The notes under the pieces are model-generated. The model worked only from the letters and a program-made list of their open reading frames with translations, was not told the origin of the DNA and did no database searches. From Tenacibaculum jejuense (GTDB lineage: Bacteria; Bacteroidota; Bacteroidia; Flavobacteriales; Flavobacteriaceae): a stretch of 64,000 nt of DNA. Made by a program: the position numbers and the translations under genes. This document shows positions 9,451 to 18,411 of the stretch, piece after piece (position 1 is the stretch's first letter; every line of letters starts with the position of its first letter). Location of the stretch: contig NZ_LT899436.1 of NCBI RefSeq assembly GCF_900198195.1, positions 1,827,001 through 1,891,000 of the forward strand, written 5' to 3'.

Positions 9451-10148
9451 TGACTCAAACAAAAGAACATATTTTATTAGCAGAAGATGATGTAGATTTT
9501 GGTAATCTTCTGAAACAATACCTCGAAATGTCTGGCTATACTGTAGTTTGGACTCAAAATGGTGAAGAAGCTTTAGAGAAATTCAAAGAGAGTAGTTTTC
9601 ATATTTGTGTTTTTGATGTAATGATGCCAAAAATAGACGGATTTACACTGGCAGAACAAGTAATAGCAATAAATCCAGAAATTCCTTTTATTTTTTTAAC
9701 TGCTAGAAAACTAAAAGAAGATCGATTAAAAGGATTAAAGTTAGGCGCAGATGACTATATCGTTAAACCTTTTGATGCTGATGAATTGGTATTAAGAATT
9801 AATAATATCATAAAAAGATCGACAACTAGTGTTACTAAAGTTGTTAATGAAGGAGTTATTCAAATAGGAAATTATAGCTTTAACCAAAGACGATTAGAAT
9901 TAGTTTTCGAAAATGAAATTCAGCAATTAACAGAAAAAGAAGCCAGTTTAATTCAGTTTTTATTCGACCATAAGAATCAAATGCTGAAACGAGAAGAAAT
10001 ATTAAAAGCTGTATGGAAAAACGACGATTATTTTTCTGGAAGAAGTATGGATGTCTTTATCAGTAGACTTCGTAAATATTTCAAAAAAGACACAGCTATA
10101 ACTATAGAAAGTTCAAGAGGAATTGGGCTCGAATTTAAGATACGTTAA
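9450..10148 (+). CDS. OmpR-family response regulator
   Basis: 232 residues: a receiver domain with the acidic pair near the N-terminus (AEDD), phospho-acceptor Asp at about 56 (FDVMMPKIDG), the Thr in FLTARK and Lys in IVKPFDADELV, followed by a winged-helix DNA-binding domain (QLTEKEASLIQFLF, later SMDVFISRLRKYF). All catalytic receiver residues are present. It partners the kinase it overlaps. It probably binds the paired GTTAA sites upstream of its own operon and of the gene at 10251. Confidence 0.94.
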   Translation: MTQTKEHILLAEDDVDFGNLLKQYLEMSGYTVVWTQNGEEALEKFKESSFHICVFDVMMPKIDGFTLAEQVIAINPEIPFIFLTARKLKEDRLKGLKLGADDYIVKPFDADELVLRINNIIKRSTTSVTKVVNEGVIQIGNYSFNQRRLELVFENEIQQLTEKEASLIQFLFDHKNQMLKREEILKAVWKNDDYFSGRSMDVFISRLRKYFKKDTAITIESSRGIGLEFKIR

Positions 10149-10163
10149 TACAGATGTTCAAGT

Positions 10164-10184
10164 AAGTTAATGCTAGGTTAACAG
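10164..10184 (+). promoter_or_regulatory. Second putative response-regulator operator
   Basis: GTTAA half-sites at 10166-10170 and 10177-10181, again 11 bp apart, inside a 21-bp sequence identical at 19 positions to 8001-8021. It is placed 34 nt upstream of the TAnnTTTG box at 10219-10226, the same spacing as at the kinase promoter. Confidence 0.5.
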
Positions 10185-10218
10185 AGCAAAAAACTCAGGT
10201 TTAGTTTTTAATACCAAC

Positions 10219-10226
10219 TAGTTTTG
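10219..10226 (+). promoter_or_regulatory. -7 promoter box upstream of 10251
   Basis: TAGTTTTG fits the TAnnTTTG consensus. No TTG element is seen at the expected upstream distance, as would fit an activator-dependent promoter using the 10164-10184 site. Confidence 0.45.
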
Positions 10227-10250
10227 GAGTGTAATTAAAAACTAAATATT

Positions 10251-10844
10251 ATGAAATGTATTAAAGCAACCTTAGTAACAATTTTAATATCAATCAGTGC
10301 TTGTGCGCAAAATACTCCAGAAATTCCAACTCCTCCACAAGCTCCAAGTTCAGGAAATTCGCATACAGAAGTAACTACATCATCATCGTCTAGAATAAGT
10401 AGTTCAACAAGTGTTTCTGATTCAAAAAAACAATACAAATTCAAATCTAAGTTTCATTCGTCAAAAAAAGATGGAGTTATAAATATTCTTACCGATGCTT
10501 TAGATAATATTAAAGAAAAAAAGAATAGAAGAGAGTTATTGTGGGAAATTGTAGAAAATGGAGAAGTAATTTTTGAATGTACTTTATCAAAAAATAGATT
10601 ATCAATTTATTTAGATAAAAAAGCAACAAATTTTAGTTTCTATAAAAAAATAAAGTCGACAGGAGAAGATTTACAAGAGTTTATATCGTCACACAAAAGA
10701 CATACCTTCCAAAGTAGAAGAGAAAATTCTATAGGAAGAGCAGAAGCAAGATTAGAAAGAGCCAAAAGAGAATTAGAAGCTTCAATTAAAAATCTAAAAG
10801 AAATAAAAAGAGAAAAAGAAGAAGAATCAGATGAAAGATATTAA
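10251..10844 (+). CDS. Exported protein with Ser/Thr-rich linker and C-terminal coiled coil
   Basis: 197 residues with a signal peptide (cleavage near SACAQ, about residue 20; the Cys could also be a lipobox), a Pro/Ser/Thr-rich low-complexity stretch (about 22-60), a central globular part, and a highly charged C-terminal helix (about 150-197) with coiled-coil character. No family recognised. It is the first gene of a two-gene unit with the hydrolase, which it overlaps by 14 bp. The operator-like sequence upstream suggests control by the adjacent two-component system, possibly as an envelope-stress output. Confidence 0.7.
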   Translation: MKCIKATLVTILISISACAQNTPEIPTPPQAPSSGNSHTEVTTSSSSRISSSTSVSDSKKQYKFKSKFHSSKKDGVINILTDALDNIKEKKNRRELLWEIVENGEVIFECTLSKNRLSIYLDKKATNFSFYKKIKSTGEDLQEFISSHKRHTFQSRRENSIGRAEARLERAKRELEASIKNLKEIKREKEEESDERY

Positions 10845-11835
10845 TATTTCAAAACAATGGATATTATTTATGGTGCTTACAGGTTTACTACATATCCATG
10901 CGCAGTGTGAAAAAATTAATATGTATAAACACTTCACCTTTGTAAATAATAATGATACAATTAATTATCATGCTTATGCTAAAGGTGAAGTTTCTTCCAA
11001 AGAGAATATACTATTGTTTATTCACGGATCAAGTTCAAAACCGTTTTACAGTTTTTTTAAAGAAAAAGGAATTCAATACAGAGGAAGTACGATGCCTTTT
11101 GATTTAAAAGAGATACCAGATGATTATGCTTTTTTTATCGTTTCAAAGAAATATATTCCATTTTGTGTTGATTCAGAAAAAGAGTTCAAAGCACCCGACA
11201 TCTATCACAAAACAATGACTCTAAAACACAGAGCTTATCAAATAGATAAAGTATTAAAAGATATACTTAGTAATTACATTAAAAAACCAAAAAGAATAGT
11301 AGTAATAGGACATTCTGAAGGAAGTGATGTGGTAGCAAAATTAGGTTCAATTAACAAAGAAATAACACATGTAGGGTTTTGGTCAGGTAGTGGAAATTCT
11401 CAATGGTATGATTTTCCTCTTTTTATTAGAAAAGATGTTTTAACAGGAAAATTAACCGAAGAAGAAGGTTTAAAACAGATGGATTCTTTATTCATAAAAT
11501 ATAAAGAGATTGTAAAAAATAAAGATTCAATTCATAAAAAATGGTACGGACATCCTTATAAAAGATGGTTTTATTTTTCAGAGCCACCGATTGAAAATTT
11601 ACTACAAATTAATGTTCCATTATATGTCGCTATGGGAGCTAAAGATACGTCGGTTCCAGTAGAATCTACTTATTTAATTCCTGTTGAATTTATAAGAAAC
11701 GAAAAAGAAAACCTAACATTTAAAGTATATCCAAATTTAGATCATAGCTTTAACGAAAAGTTACCAAATGGGAAGAAGAAAAGGCATTGGAATACCGTTT
11801 TTCTAGACTTTATGAAATGGGTAAAAAACAATTAG
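10831..11835 (+). CDS. Secreted alpha/beta-hydrolase
   Basis: 334 residues with an N-terminal signal segment (cleavage near IHAQ). The alpha/beta-hydrolase fold is indicated by the oxyanion region LLFIHGSS, nucleophile elbow IGHSEGSD (Ser at about 162), acid in MGAKDTSVP and His in NLDHSFNE. Probably an esterase or peptidase-like enzyme in the periplasm; substrate unknown. The start overlaps the previous gene, so translation is coupled. The ATG at 10831 places the hydrophobic segment correctly. Confidence 0.75.
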   Translation: MKDINISKQWILFMVLTGLLHIHAQCEKINMYKHFTFVNNNDTINYHAYAKGEVSSKENILLFIHGSSSKPFYSFFKEKGIQYRGSTMPFDLKEIPDDYAFFIVSKKYIPFCVDSEKEFKAPDIYHKTMTLKHRAYQIDKVLKDILSNYIKKPKRIVVIGHSEGSDVVAKLGSINKEITHVGFWSGSGNSQWYDFPLFIRKDVLTGKLTEEEGLKQMDSLFIKYKEIVKNKDSIHKKWYGHPYKRWFYFSEPPIENLLQINVPLYVAMGAKDTSVPVESTYLIPVEFIRNEKENLTFKVYPNLDHSFNEKLPNGKKKRHWNTVFLDFMKWVKNN

Positions 11836-12031
11836 CTGATTAAATGTTTGATTTATAGAAGTTAAAAAGAAATTGAATTCGTGAATAAATTGTTTTTTAG
11901 TACTTTAAAAAAAGTGTTTTCCTTAAATTATACTTAAAAAAAAGGTGGTCAAAATGGTGTTTTTTATGGTATTCGTAATGAAAACAACGATTCGTGTTGG
12001 AATTAATAATAAATAAATCAATTATATTTAT

Positions 12032-12039
12032 TATTTTTG
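12032..12039 (+). promoter_or_regulatory. -7 promoter box of the E2 gene
   Basis: TATTTTTG, 22 bp upstream of the ATG at 12062. Confidence 0.5.
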
Positions 12040-12061
12040 CATAGCAAAAACGATCAATATT

Positions 12062-13369
12062 ATGGCAAAATTCGAACTAAAACTTCCTAAAATGGGTGAA
12101 AGTGTTGCAGAAGCAACGATAACTTCATGGTTAAAAGAAGTTGGAGATACTATTGAAATGGACGACACTATTGTTGAAGTTGCAACAGATAAAGTAGATA
12201 GTGAAGTTCCTAGTGAAGTAGATGGAAAATTAGTTGAAATTTTATTTGAAAAAGATGCCGTAGTTCAAGTTGGTCAAACTATAGCTATCATCGAAGTAGA
12301 AGGTGAAGATGCAGGAAATGCCGTAGCGCAACCAGAGCCAGTAAAAGAAACTACTTCTGAAGCAGTTGCTGAAGTAGAAAAAACTATAGAAGTAGCTAAA
12401 GAAACAACAACTTCTATAGATACTTCGTCTAGCGATCGCTTTTACTCACCATTAGTAAAAAGTATAGCAGAGAAAGAAGGTATTTCTCTTTCTGAATTAG
12501 AAGGAGTTAATGGAACTGGTAAAGATGGTAGAGTTACTAAAAACGATATTCTTGATTATGTTAACAATAGAGGTAAAGCTCCTGTAAAAACTAACGATGC
12601 TATTCAATTTGATATTGAAAAACCTAAAAAGGTTGAATCTGCTCCAATTACAATGAGTGGAGAAGATGAAATTATTGAAATGAGTAGAATGGGGAAACTG
12701 ATCTCTAAACATATGGTAGATTCAGTACAAACTTCTCCTCACGTTCAATCTTTTATAGAGATCGATGTAACAAATATTGTTAACTGGAGAAATAAAGTTA
12801 AAAATGCTTTCCAACAAAGAGAAGGAGAGAAGTTAACATTTACTCCAATCTTTATGCAAGCTGTTGCACAAACGATAAAGAAACATCCTATGATCAATAT
12901 TTCTTTAGATGGAGATAAGATCATCAAGAGAGGGAATATTAACTTAGGTATGGCTGCTGCACTTCCTGACGGAAACTTAATTGTACCAGTAATTAAAAAT
13001 GCTGATGAATTAAGTTTGGTAGGAATGACTAAAAAAGTTAACGATTTAGCTACTAGATCAAGAGCTAATAAGTTAAAGCCAGATGATATTCAAGGAGGAA
13101 CATACACAGTTACTAACATTGGTAGTTTTGGTAGTATTACAGGTACACCAATTATAAATCAACCGCAGGTAGCAATTTTGGCTTTAGGAGCTATTATAAA
13201 GAAACCAGCTGTTATAGAAACTCCACAAGGAGATTTAATTGGTATCCGTCACAAAATGATTGTTTCTCATTCTTACGATCATAGAGTAGTAAATGGTGCT
13301 CTAGGAGGAATGTTTATTAAAACATTTAAAGATATCATAGAAGCTTGGGATCCTAATCAAGATTTTTAA
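12062..13369 (+). CDS. 2-oxo acid dehydrogenase E2 (dihydrolipoamide acyltransferase)
   Basis: 435-residue E2 subunit. One N-terminal lipoyl domain (about 1-80, lipoylated Lys 44 in VATDKVDSEV), an acidic linker, a peripheral-subunit-binding domain (about 127-168, FYSPLVKSIAEKEGI and GKDGRVTKNDI), then the catalytic acyltransferase domain. The active-site motif usually HxxxDG reads HRVVNG (His about 407, Asn about 411). The single lipoyl domain and PSBD fit a branched-chain or similar 2-oxo acid complex better than pyruvate dehydrogenase. No E1 or E3 gene is adjacent. Confidence 0.88.
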   Translation: MAKFELKLPKMGESVAEATITSWLKEVGDTIEMDDTIVEVATDKVDSEVPSEVDGKLVEILFEKDAVVQVGQTIAIIEVEGEDAGNAVAQPEPVKETTSEAVAEVEKTIEVAKETTTSIDTSSSDRFYSPLVKSIAEKEGISLSELEGVNGTGKDGRVTKNDILDYVNNRGKAPVKTNDAIQFDIEKPKKVESAPITMSGEDEIIEMSRMGKLISKHMVDSVQTSPHVQSFIEIDVTNIVNWRNKVKNAFQQREGEKLTFTPIFMQAVAQTIKKHPMINISLDGDKIIKRGNINLGMAAALPDGNLIVPVIKNADELSLVGMTKKVNDLATRSRANKLKPDDIQGGTYTVTNIGSFGSITGTPIINQPQVAILALGAIIKKPAVIETPQGDLIGIRHKMIVSHSYDHRVVNGALGGMFIKTFKDIIEAWDPNQDF

Positions 13370-13475
13370 TTTCTATAATAAAAAGCAAGATTTATTAAAA
13401 TTGTAAGTGTTTTTTAACATTTTTAACTGGGGTTAGTTATTATTTTTATAAATAACTATTAACCACCTACTATTA

Positions 13476-16097
13476 ATGATCAAATTTGTTAACGCAAGTT
13501 TTGAATTAAAAAACTATTGCTATTATTCAGGATTAAAGTTTATTCTAATTGTATTTTTTTTCAGTGAATTATTGCTTAATTCACAAAGTTTATATTTTAA
13601 AAATTATACAGCTATAGATGGACTTTCTAGCTCAGAAGTTTACGATATCACCCAAGATACCCAAGGGTATTTGTGGTTTGCCACAGACAGAGGTTTAACC
13701 AGATATGACGGAAGTAAATTTACACGCTACACAACAACAGACGGTTTACCAGATAATGTTGTCTTCAATTTTTTTGAACAAGAAGATGGAACAATTTGGT
13801 GTACAACACGCAGTCATAAAATTTTTTATTTTAAAAATGCCAAAGAAGGTTTCTGTAAGTATGCATACAATGATTTGATTTCAAATAACATATCTAAAAG
13901 AGCAATTTTATCGAATTTAGCAGTTTCAGACGATAATCATCTTTTATTAGCATATCAAAATTTTGATGGATTTTTACAAGTGGATGCTCAAGGTAATATT
14001 TTAAACTACCCGTATTCTTTCAAGTCAAAAGAAAAGAGAACTAACATTTACAAAGCACATAAGCTAGCCCCAGATTTCATTTTTGAAGATAATAGAGATT
14101 CCTATAAAAATGCAGCTCTAACACTTAAATGGCATTTGGATTCATTAAAGAACAATTCATCGTATACACGAACGCTTAAGTTTCCAAATCATAAGTTGAA
14201 TATCGTTTCATTGGGAAACTCATTTTCATTAATTCATAGCTCTGGAAAAAAAACGAATAAAGTGTTATCAAGTTATAAAAAAGACGCTATTGCTATTATG
14301 AGTGGAAAGTACGATGAAGATACATTCTGGGTTGGCTACCAATATGGAGGCGTCATCTTAAGAGATTTTAAAGGGAATTTTAAAAATCATTTTCTTAAAA
14401 ATGAATCAGTTACTAAATTGTATAAAGATCATGAAGGAGGAATATGGATAGCTACATTAAATGCTGGAGTATTCTATTGTAAAGAACCAGCGATACTTCA
14501 TAAATCTTTTAAAAGTTATCCTGTTAGTTTAACTAAGAATGAAGAAGATGAATTGTATTTAGCTTTTCATAATGGAGAAGTGATAAAGAAAGATAAAAAT
14601 CAATATAAATTGCTATATAAGTCGCTTAGAAGCTTTCCTGCTTATGTAAAATATGATAAAGAGTACAAAGAACTCTATTATGGAGATTTTAGTAAGAACT
14701 GGGAATTAGATAAAAATAGTAAGTTAAAAGGATATAAATATATTTATGGAATTTCAGACGATGAAAATAGTACTAAAGGTTTTGAGAAAAATTCTGTAAG
14801 AGTAGCTGTAAACGGAGAGTTTAAATCTATAAATATACCTGAACGAATATTTGATGTATCCACTAAAGAGAATGCTGTTTTGATAGGTACATTAGGCGGA
14901 ATGTATATTTACGATAATGATAAATTACAACATCTAAAAAATAAATCATCTTACTATACACACAGAATTTCAGATATAGATTCTAAGTTTGATAATATTT
15001 ATGTAAGTACTATGGGAGCTGGATTGGTCATTGAAAAAAAGGATACTATTTTTTCTATCAATAAGAAATCGGGTTTACTAAGTGATATCTGTACAGAAGT
15101 ATTTGTAGAAGATCCATATACAATATGGCTAGGAACAAATAGAGGATTAAATCGAATCACGTTGTATAAAAATAACACCTATGATATTGATAAATTATCT
15201 ATTAATGAAGGTTTACTATGTTCTGAGATTTTTGATATTGAAATCATCGATAAAAATATTTTTATTGCTTCAAAAGAAGGACTATTTAAATTTCCAAAGT
15301 CAATTTTTGATCATATCAAACAACAAAAAAAATGGTTAGAAATAGATCACGTGACTTTGGGAAACAAACGACTAGATTTTGAAGATTATATAGTTATAAA
15401 ATGTCCAGATCCAGATCTTAAAATTGCTTTTAAATCCATATCGTTTAAAGATGAAGATGGAGCAGAATATCGATATAAAATTAACGAAAATAGTGAATGG
15501 AATTACACAAATAATTCTTCAGTTGATTTGCCAGATTTAGCTTTTGGCAATTATTTATTCAAACTTCAAATCAAAACTGAAGACGGAATGTGGAGAGAAT
15601 CTATTCAAAAATCAATAATAATACTTGCACCGTTTTGGAAAACATGGTGGTTTAACCTAATAATAGTAGGAGTTGTAGTACTTCTTGTATTTCTGTCGTT
15701 TAGATTTAGAGTCTTAACTTTTGATAAAAAGTTAGCAAAGATTATTTATTTTGCGATTCTTAATAAGTTGAGATATAAAGAAGAAGAGTTGTTTGTTAAC
15801 ATAAAAAGTGATGGGAAAATCATAAAATTAGTCTCCAATGAAATAGGATATTTTAAATCTTCTAGAAATTATGTTGAAATTTACACAGCCAATAAAAGAT
15901 ATTTAATTAGAAAAAAACTAGATGATTTTTATCATGATTTACCTGATTTAGTAGAGTTTACAAAAGTACATCGTTCATATTATGTTCGATTAGATAAAGT
16001 TGCTGAAATTAAAGGAAATAAAGAATTATCAGTTTTCAATACAACCATACCAGTAAGTAAAACTTATGTAGATAATTTAAAAAGAATCTCTGCATAA
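13476..16097 (+). CDS. Membrane-anchored beta-propeller regulator with LytTR DNA-binding domain
   Basis: 873 residues. N-terminal hydrophobic signal/anchor (about 20-38), periplasmic two-component-type propeller repeats (YDITQDTQGYLWFATDRGLTRYDG, DHEGGIWIATLNAGV, DPYTIWLGTNRGL), a Y_Y_Y-like Ig domain (about 640-710), one membrane helix (about 728-748), and a cytoplasmic LytTR domain (about 780-870; FKSSRNYVEIYT, FTKVHRSYYVRLDKV). There is no kinase domain, so it resembles a one-component system that senses outside and binds DNA directly. A GG-leader peptide gene lies 237 bp downstream and is a plausible target. Confidence 0.82.
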   Translation: MIKFVNASFELKNYCYYSGLKFILIVFFFSELLLNSQSLYFKNYTAIDGLSSSEVYDITQDTQGYLWFATDRGLTRYDGSKFTRYTTTDGLPDNVVFNFFEQEDGTIWCTTRSHKIFYFKNAKEGFCKYAYNDLISNNISKRAILSNLAVSDDNHLLLAYQNFDGFLQVDAQGNILNYPYSFKSKEKRTNIYKAHKLAPDFIFEDNRDSYKNAALTLKWHLDSLKNNSSYTRTLKFPNHKLNIVSLGNSFSLIHSSGKKTNKVLSSYKKDAIAIMSGKYDEDTFWVGYQYGGVILRDFKGNFKNHFLKNESVTKLYKDHEGGIWIATLNAGVFYCKEPAILHKSFKSYPVSLTKNEEDELYLAFHNGEVIKKDKNQYKLLYKSLRSFPAYVKYDKEYKELYYGDFSKNWELDKNSKLKGYKYIYGISDDENSTKGFEKNSVRVAVNGEFKSINIPERIFDVSTKENAVLIGTLGGMYIYDNDKLQHLKNKSSYYTHRISDIDSKFDNIYVSTMGAGLVIEKKDTIFSINKKSGLLSDICTEVFVEDPYTIWLGTNRGLNRITLYKNNTYDIDKLSINEGLLCSEIFDIEIIDKNIFIASKEGLFKFPKSIFDHIKQQKKWLEIDHVTLGNKRLDFEDYIVIKCPDPDLKIAFKSISFKDEDGAEYRYKINENSEWNYTNNSSVDLPDLAFGNYLFKLQIKTEDGMWRESIQKSIIILAPFWKTWWFNLIIVGVVVLLVFLSFRFRVLTFDKKLAKIIYFAILNKLRYKEEELFVNIKSDGKIIKLVSNEIGYFKSSRNYVEIYTANKRYLIRKKLDDFYHDLPDLVEFTKVHRSYYVRLDKVAEIKGNKELSVFNTTIPVSKTYVDNLKRISA

Positions 16098-16109
16098 CTA
16101 TATCTTTTT

Positions 16110-16137
16110 GTCCCAAAAAAAATACAATTAGTCCCAA
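16110..16137. repeat. GTCCCAA direct repeats, 21-bp spacing
   Basis: Two identical 7-mers at 16110-16116 and 16131-16137, two helical turns apart, between the LytTR gene and the peptide gene. LytTR proteins are known to bind direct repeats spaced about two turns apart, so this is a candidate operator. Confidence 0.35.
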
Positions 16138-16334
16138 GTCAGTATTTTACGATTAGAACTATAAATGTTTCTTGTAGTGATTATTGTTGAATTCATCACA
16201 TTTCTTTGTGATAAGTAAAAAAGCTTTCTTTACGTAGTTAACTTTAACTAAACAAAATCTCATTCGCGAAGAGTAGATGTAAGCTTGAATATCTATAAAA
16301 ACATCAAGATTTTTAACCAAAAATTCAATTTAAA

Positions 16335-16514
16335 ATGAAAAAATCAATTTCAACATTAGGAAAAGTAATTACTAAAGAGGATCAACTTTCTATCAAAGGT
16401 GGTAGAACTGTTAGTTATGAAGAAACTAACGGAATTTGTTTTAAGATCGTTTACAAAAACGATGGATCAGTAGCTAAACTTAAGTACAAAGCCAAGTTTG
16501 CTGATAGATGCTAA
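16335..16514 (+). CDS. GG-leader (bacteriocin-type) small peptide
   Basis: 59-residue ORF. The N-terminus (MKKSISTLGKVITKEDQLSI, then KGG) is a double-glycine leader, closely similar to those of the genes at 27520 and 27740. Cleavage after GG would release a 36-residue basic peptide with two Cys, one at the extreme C-terminus. Such leaders are removed by C39-peptidase ABC transporters, none of which is in this window. Role unknown: bacteriocin, signal, or other secreted peptide. A strong terminator follows. Upstream is the LytTR regulator and a small inverted repeat (16195-16212). Confidence 0.75.
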   Translation: MKKSISTLGKVITKEDQLSIKGGRTVSYEETNGICFKIVYKNDGSVAKLKYKAKFADRC

Positions 16515-16566
16515 ACATTAAATAATTTATCATTTTAATTACAGATGATATTCATATAAAATTATG

Positions 16567-16598
16567 AAACCTTTGAAGTTAACTTCAAAGGTTTTTTT
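16567..16598 (+). terminator. Terminator after GG-leader peptide gene
   Basis: 14-bp arms 16567-16580 and 16581-16594 form a perfect palindrome, followed by a T-run. Confidence 0.8.
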
Positions 16599-16653
16599 AT
16601 GTTGTATTTGGTAAGATATACTAACAATTGAAATAGAAATAATTCCTTTTCTT

Positions 16654-16661
16654 TATTTTTG
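16654..16661 (+). promoter_or_regulatory. -7 promoter box of the DUF6263 gene
   Basis: TATTTTTG with a TTG at 16628-16630; lies 18 bp before the ATG at 16680, supporting that start over an in-frame TTG within the box. Confidence 0.5.
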
Positions 16662-16679
16662 AGAATAAATCTTATAACC

Positions 16680-17426
16680 ATGTTTAAAAAGTTTATTTTT
16701 CTGTTCTTACTAAGTGTATATTCATTTAATGTATTAAGCCAAGAGAAAGTATTATTACGTTTAAATTATAAGAAAGGTGATCAATACGAAACTCATGTCA
16801 AAATGAATCAAGACATGGGATCTACTGTGATGAAGATGGAAATAAAGATGAAAATGAAAGTAGAGAAACCATTAGAAAACAAAACAAGTTACGATACGAA
16901 AAGTGAGTTTACATATTTAGAAACTGTTATTGTAAATGATGGTAAAAAAGAGATAGACTATAATTCTAACATGAAAGAAGAAGAATTGTCTGAAGAAGGA
17001 AAAAAGTTTCGAAATAATATGGCTCCATTTTTAAATACAAAAATGTTTATTAATATAGATGGAAGAGGTAGACCTACTTTACTTAAATTAGAACCAGAAG
17101 TAAAAGGAGTAGATCAATTAACAAATCAATTTCAGATGGTTATTTATCCTGAAGAACCAGTTAGTGTAGGTTCAAGTTGGACAGATACAAAAAACACAAA
17201 TGGTGTAGATGTTAAGTTAACTTACACAATAAAAGAAATTACTACAGATAAAGTTTTTGCAGAATTATTTGGGAAAATTCCTCTATTACCTGGTTCAAGA
17301 ATAAAAGGAATGTTAGAAATTGATAGAAAAACAGGAGTTACATTGTCATCTAGTTTTAATATGAAAGCAGATAATCCAATAATGAAACTAAATAACACAA
17401 CTACAGTGACTGTAAAGAAACTATAG
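16680..17426 (+). CDS. DUF6263-like exported protein
   Basis: 248-residue protein with a signal peptide (cleavage near VLSQ, residue 20). The mature part, beginning VLLRLNYKKGDQYETHVKMNQDM, resembles DUF6263: a beta-rich domain with a GSSWTDTK motif and a C-terminal KRKTGV-like 'IDRKTGVTLSS' segment. Molecular function unknown. The reading frame extends upstream to 16659, but the ATG at 16680 matches the signal peptide and the promoter. Monocistronic, converging with the TIGR01777 gene. Confidence 0.75.
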   Translation: MFKKFIFLFLLSVYSFNVLSQEKVLLRLNYKKGDQYETHVKMNQDMGSTVMKMEIKMKMKVEKPLENKTSYDTKSEFTYLETVIVNDGKKEIDYNSNMKEEELSEEGKKFRNNMAPFLNTKMFINIDGRGRPTLLKLEPEVKGVDQLTNQFQMVIYPEEPVSVGSSWTDTKNTNGVDVKLTYTIKEITTDKVFAELFGKIPLLPGSRIKGMLEIDRKTGVTLSSSFNMKADNPIMKLNNTTTVTVKKL

Positions 17427-17457
17427 ATAAGAAAACGAATAATATGAAGGTGTAATT

Positions 17458-18342
17458 TTACTTGTAAATATTTTCGAGTGCTTTTTTTAGAGATTCATAT
17501 TTAAAGTTATATACTTTTTCAATTTTTTCAGTAGAAACTCTACTCCCTTGTAATACTATAACGGCCAATTCACCAACAACTAATTTCAATACAAACTTAG
17601 GAACATTAAAAGGAGTAACAAATTTACCTAACACTTTACCAAGAACTTTGGTAAAAGATAGGTTAGTTTGATGTTCTGGTGAAGAAGCATTGTATATTCC
17701 TGTAAATGAAGAATCTTCTACCGCTTTCACATACATATTACACAAATCTTCAATGTGAATCCATGGAAGATATTGTTTACCAGAACCAAGCGCAGATAAG
17801 AAAAGAGGAGTATTCATCTTTTTTAGTGCACCACCATCTTTACTTAATACAACACTTGTTCTAAGTATAGTTACAGGTACTTTTAAATTTTGAAATTGAT
17901 GAGCAGCTTTCTCCCATTCAATACATATTTTAGCAATAAAATCTTTAGCTGGTTGATCTTTTTCTTTGAAAATAGTTTCTGAAGTCGTTGCGCCATAATA
18001 CCCAATTCCTGAAGAAGAAATAAAACCTTTTAAGGCGATATTATTTTCTTCAATTTTTTCAAATAATAAATTAGCAGACAAAACTCTACTGTCAATCAAT
18101 TCTTGTTTACGTTTTTCAGTCCATTTTTTATCGGCTATACCAGCACCAGCAAGATGAATTATGTAATCTAAATTTTCTAAAGCTTTAGGATCCACATAAT
18201 TTTTTTTCAAATCCCACTTAAAGTGATGTTCTTTTTTGGGATTTCTAGAAAGAATAACAATCTCGTGATTCTTCTCTTTTAATTTAGTTTCTAGTAGTGT
18301 TCCAACTAGTCCTGTTCCTCCAGTTAATAAGATTTTTGCCAT
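17458..18342 (-). CDS. TIGR01777-family NAD(P)-binding epimerase-like protein
   Basis: 294-residue short-chain-dehydrogenase-type protein. N-terminal Rossmann motif ILLTGGTGLVG, then DYIIHLAGAGIADKKWTEKRK, SSGIGYYGATT, and a C-terminal extension PWIHIEDLCNMYVKAVED, all characteristic of the TIGR01777 (YfcH/SulA-like) family. The usual YxxxK catalytic lysine is absent, as is normal for this family. Reaction unknown. It is separated from the upstream metalloprotease gene on the same strand by a terminator. Confidence 0.88.
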   Translation of the reverse strand: MAKILLTGGTGLVGTLLETKLKEKNHEIVILSRNPKKEHHFKWDLKKNYVDPKALENLDYIIHLAGAGIADKKWTEKRKQELIDSRVLSANLLFEKIEENNIALKGFISSSGIGYYGATTSETIFKEKDQPAKDFIAKICIEWEKAAHQFQNLKVPVTILRTSVVLSKDGGALKKMNTPLFLSALGSGKQYLPWIHIEDLCNMYVKAVEDSSFTGIYNASSPEHQTNLSFTKVLGKVLGKFVTPFNVPKFVLKLVVGELAVIVLQGSRVSTEKIEKVYNFKYESLKKALENIYK

Positions 18343-18357
18343 ACAGTAAAAATAAAG

Positions 18358-18386
18358 AAAACCGTAGTGTTTTACTACGGTTTTTT
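18358..18386 (-). terminator. Terminator of the metalloprotease gene
   Basis: Stem 18359-18368 with 18374-18383, loop GTTTT. On the minus strand it is followed by a T-rich tract and lies 26 bp past the metalloprotease stop. Confidence 0.75.
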
Positions 18387-18411
18387 AAAATTATATTATT
18401 TTAAAATGAAA

